This document shows, in pieces, positions 36,201 to 48,000 of a DNA stretch of 64,000 nucleotides. The first letter of the stretch is position 1. Each line of letters starts with the position of its first letter. Origin of the DNA: Linyphia triangularis. Taxonomy: Eukaryota > Arthropoda > Arachnida > Araneae > Linyphiidae. Both the position numbers and the translations under genes were made by a program. The DNA lies in assembly GCA_963978545.1 (NCBI GenBank), contig OZ021731.1, positions 55,849,242-55,913,241 of the forward strand. Direction: 5' to 3'. A model generated the notes under the pieces. It had not been told where the DNA came from. It saw only the letters and a list, made by a program, of their open reading frames with translations, and did not search any database.

Positions 36201-39036
36201 TTATTCACAAACTTTTTCTCTAAAATGTACCATTATGAAGATATAATCGAAAGACTTGACACAAATCTTAAAAAAGTAGCAATTTTACGAAAAAGTTTTG
36301 ACTTTGATGAGACATAACTATTTACATAATAGGTCTACAAAAAAAACTTAGTACACAAAAGTTGTAGATAATTTAATATTCTACAACTTTTGAATATGAT
36401 GTGTGTTTCTAAGATGCATTGGCAAAGAGCTATGGCGTATAAACTGAAAAACGGCTCAGTTTTTGGTGCACTACGGAGAACGCACAAGGGTTAGGAGGTC
36501 GAAAACTTGGTTTATAAACCACAAGACCAACCTTTGTAACATATTAAAAAATCAGAACTACATAACCTTTTGCAAGGCAAAATGTCTCTATTCCCTGGAC
36601 TATAAAACTATTTTTAAAAAATTGGCATATTATCCCTTTAGCATACATGTTCTATTTGATTAGAGTGTCTACTCATCTAGAAAAGTTGGGGAAATTTGAA
36701 AAAAAGTTTGCTGTAAAATCAGGGAATTTTTTCAGAAATGTATCGGGAAATTATCAGGGACGGAATTTTGTGGCTGCCCTACAATTTCTTTCCAATGTTA
36801 TATGATTAAGGTGGTAAAATTAAGAATAAGGGATAAAAAAATTTCACGCAACACACTCAACTCTCAAGCTACGCACTTAACTCGCACGTAAGCAACTCAA
36901 TCGTTTGCCCCTTTCGCGACTCACTGGGAAGGGGCTATGTGGTGGTCTCGTGTAGTAATCTCAAATAATAGATAAAACTTCTAGACACCAGAGATATCTT
37001 TTGTCTATCGGTAAAGCATCTGGCTAGGAAAGCAAAGGTCGTACGATCAAATCCCCAATATTGAAGAGTTTTAAAATTTTATGCATCAAAAAATAAAAAA
37101 ATAGTTTTTCAATGACTGCACTAAAAAGTGAAAAAAAAATTAATTTATCTTCAAATAGAAAATGTTTAACCCACTGGAGTTGCCAGTAACAAGCAGATTA
37201 CAGGTTGGCTTTTCTTTTGATGAAACGTTAATACAGTGCTTGTTTGTCTGATCTGATGATACAAGAGGGCAATTCCATGGTAACGGACTAACATTGTGAC
37301 GCCACTTTAACACAAATCCACTCAAGACGGATTTTTAATTTTGACAGTGAAAATAATACTTGTATAAATATTTAAAGGATGCATGATTCATATTCTGATT
37401 ACTGGAATTTGTTGCCATTTAATTAGAGTGCACAATTTGGTTATGAAGTCAAGGTAATGGACTAACTAAAAGAAGACATAGTTTTTCAATCCAAAAAAAA
37501 AAAAAATTCTGTGAATTATATAATCTAAAATAAATAAATGATATAAAGAATGAAAGTGAAGATTTCGGGCAATAAATTTACCTAATTTGTTTATTATTTC
37601 CTTGTTAAAAATAAGAATGGGATTAAAATTTCTGTGGTAACAGACTAACAAAATCTTAGTAACGGACTAACAAATATGTCCACAATCAAATAAATCTAAT
37701 AACCAAGCACAAAACATAAACTTATGCATTTAAATACTTATGAAAAATAAACTAAACATAAGATAATAACCAAAATACTATATGCGGTTACAAATTTTAA
37801 AATTTTGATCCAGTGTTTTGAAAATCCCACAGTTGAGTAGTGCCACTGGATTATAAAGGTTTAGGCTTCTTTAAACTAATTTTTATATGGCTTAGTTTAA
37901 TGGATGTTTGATAATTTGGCTTTATTAAGGCTGACATTAAGAGCTCAGCCTGTTAAACCAGTGATTATTCCTTCTAACAGCAGCCACTTCTCTGGGATAA
38001 TGTTCATCATGTGATATATCGCTTTATTGGTTACTTGTACAATATCGCTGTCAGTCGCTGCCTTTTGCTTATGTTAGGAAAAAAAAAATTTCAAGAAACC
38101 ACATCCAGTTCTCAACGAACCGCCACTTTACTTTATTTTTCGAAAACTAGAAACGATACAATCCAAATACATTTCGTTGCTTTTTTTTTTAATTAAAATA
38201 CTCTCTCGTACAACAACGTTTACAAAATTATAAAAGTCGTTTGTTATCCTGTGGCTGGAATCTAGCATAATAAACAAATGCAACCGCATTATTAATTCAG
38301 AAACCTTACAATCGCCTTCCATTTTCTTTGACATATGGAACCTAAACTGATCAGACACAATTCACTCTGTGTGTTACTGGAATTAGTAGCACATCACGCC
38401 AGATCTTATCCAATTCCTCAATGCATTTTTCTGCCTTTTCTATGTAACAAAAAAAAAATAACATTAGTTTTTGTATTTTTGGCAAATTTTGCTGATGTAA
38501 TAAATTTAACAAAGGTATTTGCATCTGTAACAACACATTTCTGCGCTTTCGTTACCAATCTTTTAATAGCCCCCAAAGTCATCTACTGTTCCCTTCCTGT
38601 GAGCAGTCTTAAAAAATGCCAATTTTTAGCATTATTATTGAGAGTTATTATTGATAAGGTATAGCATAGCTTGAAGTGTTGCCCCGCTCCATAAGGATAT
38701 TTGTTGATGACAAACTATTTGGTTCTTTCTTGTGTTTCTCCTCAATTAACAGAAAGTAAAAAAAAATGCACTACATATTTGTCATAAGGCATATAATTAG
38801 ACACAACATAAGAAAGTATCTCTCCTAACTAGAATATACAAGCTGCATATAATGTAACCTAGTTTTGTTGCCAATGGGTACTTTAAACCTCATCTTGAAT
38901 TATTTAGATCATTTCGCTAAAATGAACTTGATGGAGAGCTGTTTCTTCATAAGTAATTTTTTGCAACATATTGAAATAGCCTGATTGCTTTTTTTTTTTT
39001 TTTTTTTAACTTTGTGATGCCTTATAAATAGTATGA

Positions 39037-39077
<41 letters not shown>

Positions 39078-42000
39078 AGATTCTACATTTATAGTATTTT
39101 GCGTGTCTTCCTATTAAATAAGGCATACTTTTCCCTTTTCCATCTGTTATCCTCTAAGACTACTGCAGCTCAGGCAAGGCATCATCTCTAGTTAAGCCAA
39201 ACATATATCTTTCTTCTTGAATTTGTCTTTTTAGTTGTCACATTTATGAAGAGCACCTTACAGGTTATCTGAGTTGCATTTGAAGCTGTCCATAAGTTTA
39301 AACAGAACATCTAGGCATACTTTAGATAAGCTTTCTATAACAATTCAGTATAAAGTTTTAGAATGTTAGTCTGTTACTGGTCTATTTCTAGTCAGTCTGT
39401 TACCAAAATAACTTAAAATATTTTAATAATATTTCTTTCCAAATTCTGTATCCTTTTATTGTTCTTTATAAAGTCTAAGACAGCACCAAAAATTATTTCA
39501 ATTGGATTTAAATTTCTGCCTGTGGAACAAAAATTGTTCCAATTTGGTAACGGACTAACATTAGTTTGGAACAACAACAAAAGATAACAACAAAAAAAGT
39601 AACTTTCCAAAAATTTATGCTTCAATAGTTTCTTAAAAGCAACTTATTAACTTCAATATTACAAAATGGAACTAATTTCAAATTTTAACATAGCCCCTGT
39701 GGTCACATTTGGCTGAATGAAATTTCGTTATTTTCAAGTTCACAAAATTAATATTTTTACAGTTACTGTTATATGGTTAAAACTTAAAATAAGCCATTAT
39801 TTATTAAAATGTAGTGGTAAATTGTGGAAATATGGAACATTATATATAAAAATAAAATGTATTCACTTTACCAATTTATTTAAAAAAAAATCCAGACACA
39901 TTTGTCCCTTTTATCATGGAATTGCCCAAGAGCGCAAAAGAAAAAACCCTCTGAACTATATACTGCTAATCTAATGTTATAATTTACTTGTAAAACCCCA
40001 TTAAAAAAAAAATCCATGGTTACACAAAACATAAATGCTATATATGTTGTTTAGATAAAATGTTTATCAAATTTGCTATTTTAATGTTTAAGTTAAATTG
40101 TATTGAGTGTTAAATTCTACTTTTAGGATATTCTGTACATGTAAAATTATAATTATTTTGCAGAATAGCTAAGAAGAAAAAAATTAATAGCAATTTGAGT
40201 AAAATCTAGCACAAATTTGCAATTCAGTGGCTAATCTGGTGCGAGGGAAATTAATATAGGGAGTAGTTAATGTCTCAATTTATCATCTGATGCTTAACAT
40301 GAAAACTTTTGTGATCTGCCTCTGCAAAATCACTGCCAAAGCAGAATTTTTTTTATGATCAGTCGCAGTCCCTTCACTTGACTTTTGTGTTTATTTTGAT
40401 TTGCTATTTGTTTTCACAAAATGTGACTGCGAAAATATTTTGCTGAAGTAATATGTTGATAAAGAAGTTGAGAACCTTAAATTATGTTGATAAAGCTGCT
40501 AATTAAATTAAATTGTTTTCTTATTTAGCCAACCTACAAACGTATTAAGGAAATGGTGAGCTGCGTCATCAATGATACTCTTAGCGACTTTGATACAGAA
40601 CCTGCAGATAATTCAGAACAATTACGAAGACGTGGTATATTTACAGAGTAAGTACTTAAAGCAATATATGCAACAGATTTTATGCTTAAATTTTTTTAAG
40701 GTTTTATAATTATTTATATACAGTCGAACCCTGCTATAATGAACACGGGATATAGTGAACACTCTGTTATAGTGAACTTTTTTAGTGGTCCCGACCAAAC
40801 TCCTATTTAACTAATGTTATTTTATATGCTTATAGTGGACAACTGGGAAAATGGTAGTTCATTTATAGTGGACTCAAATTTCTTTTCTTTTTTTCAGTTT
40901 TCCAACTTTAACTGGCGAGTTGTGTCGAATCTCACGTCGTGAGCTAAAGGGAATAACTGGTTAAGCAGCATTTTTCTTCTTCCCTTCTCCCAGTTGAAGG
41001 GACAAACCTCCCTTTGTCGACTCCCCTTCCCCAATTCTAGGATAAAGCCTCTGTCCACTATTGTTAAATACCCTCCCCCTTCAAGCCCCTATGCTTTACA
41101 ATCGGTAAGTGGTAACAATCCAAAAGTCTCCAATTGTCCCTCGTTTTACTGTTGCTCTCTTCATATTCTTATGAACGATTTGATATAAGTAGACGTTTTT
41201 TTAAGAGCAGCTAAAATTCTGTATTAAAAAGAAAAGCATTTTCAATTAGGGCTAAAGTTAAATTTATCAAACGTATTGAAGATGGCACCAATCAGTCGGC
41301 AATATGCAAATAATTTTTCTTATCAAAATCTTCAGTTTCAAGCATTTGGAATAATGGCAGTATAACTCTTAAGTGCTCACAAAAAATAATGAACTCTTCG
41401 AAGAAATTACGTCAGGCTGTTTTACTATGGAATCATGAAAGGGAAAATGTGGAAGAAGATGTGTTAATTGTTGATAAGAAAATTGATGAACTCTACTTAA
41501 AATCGAATTGTATTCCATCTAAAATAATTAATTTCTTCCAAAGAATGTAAAGGTAAAATTAAATTTTAATTTTGTAATTATTTTTTTGTAATATTTGATT
41601 AATTATCTATTTACTTAAGTAATAATTTATGAAAAAAATTGTCACAATCACTATTTCCAGCAATACTACTGTCATATTTGAAAAATATTTTTTCAAAGAA
41701 TTTGGATATAGTGAACCATTGGTTATAGTGGACTTATTGTTGAGTCTGTAGACGGTTCACTATAACAGGGTTCGACTGTATTTATTTATTGTAAATCTTT
41801 TATAATTTTATTGGATTTAAATTTGAGATGTATATTTAAAGGAAGAAAGAAATTGTTTTCACAAATCGCATAGTGTAATAATAAATATGGTAAATTTGTA
41901 ATTTGATTTGATTTTTTGTAAGTGAAAAGTTCAGGGACGAAAGGTGCATTGTTTTAAATTTGTTTTTTTAAAACACTACCCATATTGATGTAATGCCTTT

Positions 42001-45000
42001 TTTTCTAAAATAAAGCTATAAATTAATAGTTCACTTTGAATAGTACTGAATAGCGCGAGAATATCAGTTTTGACAAATGCTGGAGTTATCCACTATACCA
42101 GCGGTTCCCAACCCACGGGTCGCTGCCCAAAAGGGGATAGCTTTGTGGGCCGTGGACCCTGGTCAAGAGTCTAAGGCAAGATAAATATTATTAGAGCTTC
42201 AGGGGTAGAAATGGTAACAATCAGATCACTCGATGGTTAGCAACAATTGAATTATTAGATTGTATTCTTTTTGGCTTAACGAACGAATTAACTTTGTAAA
42301 AGATGACCTAAAAAAATTAAAATATCTTCAAGTGAAGAAGACTCGTTAATCGAACTATCATTTGACCAGACTCTAAATTCATTTTTTAAAACGACACCAT
42401 TGGTTGTGTTCTGGATAAAAGTTCGACAAGAATATCCAGCAATTGCCAAAAATTGCTTACAGGAAAAATAATTACAGGAATAAATAGAACATTGAGAACA
42501 ATTTCAGTCTAAAACCATCCAGTTTTAGTCCAGGTATTGTCTCTCTTGTGGGGGACAAACAATGTAAAAAATCTCATTGATTTTTTTTATTTTTAACTAT
42601 GTGTTTTTTAGTTTTCTAGTTGTGACTAAAAAATTAATGCATTGAAGTTCCTTTCTTTAGAAAGAATATTTTTTAATTCTTATTGTTCAGTATGTTGTAC
42701 TAATTACTGACGCACACACGTATTTTATTAGTTAGTGAACTTCAAAGTTTTTTTTTTACAAAAGCAAAAGTCCTCACAACTAAATAGGCTGGGAACCGCT
42801 GCCATATACTCTTCAAATCTTTGGTGCAGTTCACAAGGCGCGTAGCCAGGGGGTGGCTGATGGGGCTGCAGCCCCCCCCCCCCCCCCGAAATTTTCAAAC
42901 CTCGAAAGTCAGAAATAGATCTATTTATGCTTGGATAATTAAAATTTGAAAATAACACAAGTTTTCGTTATTTTCTAATTTTTTGAAATTGTATATAAGA
43001 CCATCAATTCAAAACGAAATCATAAGTATTTTTGGAGAGCTCATACAATCCGAAATAGTTAAAAAAGTATCAAATTCAGAGTTTTTTTCCATCATTGCCG
43101 ACGAAACAACAGATATTTCTCAAATAGAACAACTGTCTTTATGCATAAGGTATATTGATGAAGCAACTGTACAAACTAGAGAAGATTTCCTTGCGTTTAT
43201 TCCTGTCACTGATTTAACTGGTGCAGGTCTTACAGCTACAATTGTAGAAGACTTGCTAAAACTTGGCTTTGATTTAAACAAGCTACGTGGCCAAGGATAC
43301 GACGGGGCGTCAAACCTGCATGGGCAATTTCGTGGTGTTCAAGCTATGGTGAGAGAAAAATACCCGAAAGCTGTATATACCCATTGAGTATCTCACTCTC
43401 TCAATCTCTGCATATCTGACGCAACGAAAGTTCAGGGCATCCGATAGGCTTTTGGTGTAATTTCAGAAATTTGCAGTTTCTTTCATAAATCTACAAAACG
43501 AACAGATATTCTGAAAAAGAATATTAAAGACTTGAAACCCAACACAAAACAGACGAAACTTAAGACGTTATGTGAAATTCGTTGGATTTTACGTCATGAA
43601 GCCATTTTAATGTTCAAGGAGTTTTTAGAGCCAATCATCACTTCGTTAGAGGAAATCGAGGGCCTCGCAACAGACGATTCGTCCAAAAAGCCAAACATTT
43701 TGTTGCAAAGCACATGCCAGTTTTCTTTTCTAGTATGTTTGTGCATCGCCAGTAAACTACTCGGTTGCACATACAACCTATCCGAGTATCTGCAAAGTAC
43801 TAACATTGACTTGGCCAGAGCAACATAACGACGATGTTGCAATAAATAAGAAACAACCATGTGGATAAGTTTAATTCTATATATAATGAAGCTGAAACCT
43901 TAGCTGAAAAACATAATATAGAAGTCAAAACACAAAGAGTGTGTAAAATCCAAAAGAATCGCCCAAATATAGCCTACAAAACAACTGAAGAATACTAAAG
44001 AATAACAATTTTTACGCTCTACTTAGATGATATGATATCTTCATTAAATGAGCTCTTTTTATCTCATAAAGAAACAATTTCTTCCTTGCAAAGCCTTATT
44101 CCGCAACACGCTGTTGGGAAGAGTTTTCAAGATATTGAACCATGCATCTCCTTTTATGAAGATGATCTTCCTACTTACAAAGATGTGATTGAAGGCGAAT
44201 GGGAGCTGTGGAAAAGAAAGTGGATGTCGGTCGAAATGTTACCAAACTCAGCGATTTGGTCGCTGTATGAATGCGACCAAAACATCTTCCCCAGCGAATA
44301 CGTTTTACTCAAAATCCTATCCATTCTGCCAGTGTCAACAGCCACAGCTGAGAGAAGTTTTTCTACTCTTCGGAGATTGAAAACTTATCTTAGAAGTACG
44401 ACAAGCGAAAATCGCTTAACTGGACTGGCTTTGCTGAATATCCATAGGCAATGCTCAGTTTCAGACGAGATGGTCCTCAACAAATTTGCCAGCAGTGGAA
44501 CTGTTAGAAAATTCAATTTAACTTTGTAATGCCTCTTAATTAAATACAATTGTCCCATTATTAAACTTTATTTTAAATGTGATATTTCTTCTCATTTCCT
44601 TATTTTAAAAAGCATTTTTATTGTGTTTCATTAAAGCATTCTTAATCAAGTATTATTCATGCATATTAACCCTTTGCACTCCAGGCCTTTTTCGCGCGGA
44701 GGAATCAGCAACTCGAGACATTTTAGGTTCGGCTGGTGTTTATGGATTTGCTTCATAGAAACTAAACACAGTCATTGGCCTTGTATCGAATTTCCACCTA
44801 ATGGTCCTCTAGTGGTTTGGCATCCAATCGTGTGGCGCCTGAGAGGCGCCACTGGAGTGCAAAGGGTTAATACTTAATGTCACGATTGTGAAAAGAAAGG
44901 GTCATTTGATTATTACTACATTTAACGAATAAATTTTCTTTCCAGTGAGTGCTATATGTGCTAAAAGTATTACAATCCCAAAAAGTGTTTATTTGTTTTT

Positions 45001-48000
45001 TAGTTTGATTAATTTTGATTTGTAAATTATTGAATGATAATTATTGTTTCCGAAGTTGACATTTATAATTTCTCAGCCCCTCCCGAAAAAAAATCCTGGC
45101 TACGCCCCTGCAGTTCACAATTCAAGTTAGGTTACTTTATATCATTAACTTTTTTTTTACACAGGATTAGCATTATGGCCTATACAGTTGACAGAGTGAT
45201 TTCAGAATTTCTCTATAGAAGACTGCAAAACGAATTTAAATCAATGATTGGAAACATGCTGGAAGAATTGCAAACTGAACAGAAAGCCAAAAAAGATGTG
45301 AGTGCTTCAAAAATTAATTCAATGTTTGAGAACATTGAAAGTATTTTTACTAAAAAAGAGCGAAGCAGTTCTGATGAAGGTAAGCCTTTTTTAATTTTTG
45401 TTTATTGTAAATATAACATGGGGTTGTAGAAATATAATTTACAAATAATAAAGTTGATATAAATATACATCTATCATGAAAAAGTAATTTTGATGCAAAA
45501 AAGTAAACAAAACATGCTGGCAGTAAAACGGATTTAAACAAACCAACTAAGTATCGACCCTAAAGCAGCACAATATCATTAGTTAGTTATTTGAAAAACA
45601 TTAATGAAATAAAAAGATAAAATCCATTTTCTCCATATGTCTATTTCCACTTTATATTTCATTAATACATCTAATATTTTATTTATGTTTGTTTTTCATA
45701 AATTAAAATCTATTTTATATTGCAATTCAAGGATTTAAAATGGGAAATATTTGTTTTAATAGCATGTTGCTTGTTTAGAGCCCAATTATTGTCTTTTGAG
45801 CTAATTTTTGTCTTTAGATCTGGGGCAGAAGGGGAGGGGGGGTGAGGGATATCCAATTTGTTAGTTTGTATGTAAGCCTTTTTCTGTTAATTTTTGAAAC
45901 CTGATAAAGATATCAGGGGTCACATTCACTCTAAAATTCCTAAAATTGTACTTAAATTTTTTAATTCGATCAAACCCTATTAACGCTAAATCGCTTAACA
46001 TGAAACCCTCTTTAACGCAAAGTAAAAGCAGATTCTCCGTACTTAAAATTCAACATAATTTATTCACTTAACACGAAATTCGGTTAATGCGATTTCAGCG
46101 ACTTCGTTGACTTCTCGTTAATAGGGTTTCTAAGAAAAACTAAAAAATTAAAAATTCTCCAATTTTTCTCCAAAACCCTGACATTTCTCTAGATTTATTT
46201 AAATGTGCATGATTCAATTAAAGATGGATGTAATTAAATTTGCAGGTTTGTCAAAATAGTATAATTGTGTAACTGTTGTTTTGCTAAAATGTTGTTTGAC
46301 GTTGAATTTTTTGAAAATTGGCATCTATTTACCAGTATTAAAACAAGCTTTGTTGAGGATATGTTGGCTTCAAAAAAATATTCCAAAAAGTTTTTTAACT
46401 ATCCCTTAAATTTTACGAATTTTCTTTAAAAATTTTACGAATTATCCCTAAAATTTTTGGAAGTAGTTATTCCTAAAACGTTCCTGAAATTTTTGGAATT
46501 ATCTCTAAAATTCTTACCTAATTTTTTTAGAAAACTCACTGTGCACCCCCTTCCATATCCCCAGGATATGCCTATAAACAAATGAACTGTACAAGGTATC
46601 ATGATGCATTACCATTAGCAAAAAGTACACTTTTATTTTCCTTTGGATGCAGAATAAAATAAAAAGTATTTTAATCAAGATAAAGATCCTGGAAAGGTTT
46701 GAATATTTTTATTATGTGGTGTACAGTGTGTTATGAAATGATAAGTCTATCCTATAATTACTTATTTGCTCTTGTATAACAGAAGGATATTTTATTATAA
46801 TTTTAAATGATGCGTAAGCTGAAAAAATTTACTTTATACATACATTTCATCTTACAAATAGTATTTAAATAAGAAAACAGAAATTATAGAAAAATCACCG
46901 TTAATAGAAAAAAAAATTATAGCAGCATCAACAAAAAACTTTTCCGCTTTCTTTCAAAATTAGTTCGTAAAACTTCTTTGGCTTGCTTTCTACAAGCTTT
47001 TACAATTTTTGAAATTTTTGCCCATTATAACAATATACTAGTCTAGATCATCAATGCAATCATACTGCTTACCTACTGCGTAAACGGCTCTTCCCAGCCA
47101 TTGGATAGAGGTCTTGATTGTAAATGGCGATTTGAAAACATGTGTTCCATTATCCAAAACCATTCAAAAGTAGAGTTTTTCATTTGAATATGTGCGTTGT
47201 CCTGCTGAAACATGAATAACTGACCACCAATGTTTACTGTATTGTGTGACAAGTAATTCTTGGTATCCTTCAACATTTAGACTTATTTATGGAGGCTATA
47301 TCAGTTTTTCCGCCCCATCTGAATGCAGCCCTCACCATAACAGAACCCTCACCAGCTTGCCTTTTCGAAAAAATCTCTCTCTTGTTGCGAAGGTCTTGCC
47401 AATACAATTGGCAATCGTCTTGCCCATCTAAATTAAATTTCTTTTTATTACTAAAGATTAATCGACCCCATGCATTATTTCAAGTCATATTCACGTGCAA
47501 ATTTTGTTTATCCAGTGCAAGCGTCTTTCTTTATGCACTTCTGTCTGGTTTGGAGCCGTTTTTCTTTTCTTTAACTTTAACATGGTGTGTATTTTAACCA
47601 GGGGTGTAGTGGAGCGGGAACGCGTGGGAACGACGATCCTTTACCTTTTTAGAAGAGGGAACAGCGTTCCCTCACCTAATTTTTTTTTTCTTCTAAATTT
47701 GTATTTTAGATTTTTTCTTTACTTGATACTAAACGCAAAATCAAGTAAGAAAACGAAAAAGTTCTTTCCCGAGAATTATGCTTTCGATTTTGATCCACAA
47801 TTTCAGAGCTGAGCAAGCAAGTTCAAGTATTTGCAAAACACATACTAGTTGCTAACACGCTTCTAGGTGTTACTTTCATTTTATTAATGAAGCAAATTTT
47901 GAAAAGGTAAGGATGGGTCTATCAAGCAAGAACTTCTCTACATTTTCATCTCGAGAAGGAGAAAATCCGTAAAACTCTCAATGTCTCAATCGACATCTGC

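Larger units (their letters stand above)
42835..45110 (+). mobile_element. hAT element (GGCGTAGCCAGG ends) with exact 8-bp duplication
   Basis: Left end AAGGCGCGTAGCCAGG and right end CCTGGCTACGCCCCTG (inverse CAGGGGCGTAGCCAGG). CAGTTCAC stands at 42827-42834 and 45111-45118. A C-run (about 42872-42886) follows the left end. It carries a broken transposase (42983-44529) and a piggyBac MITE (44670-44866). Its right edge is 54 bp before exon 3 of paralogue B, leaving only the branch-point and polypyrimidine region intact. Confidence 0.88.

Noticed and set aside
39039..39076. Run of about 38 T as a retroposed poly(A) tail
   Set aside because: No SINE or processed gene lies next to it on the minus strand; it sits inside the 37267-39927 DNA element and is more simply a homopolymer expansion.
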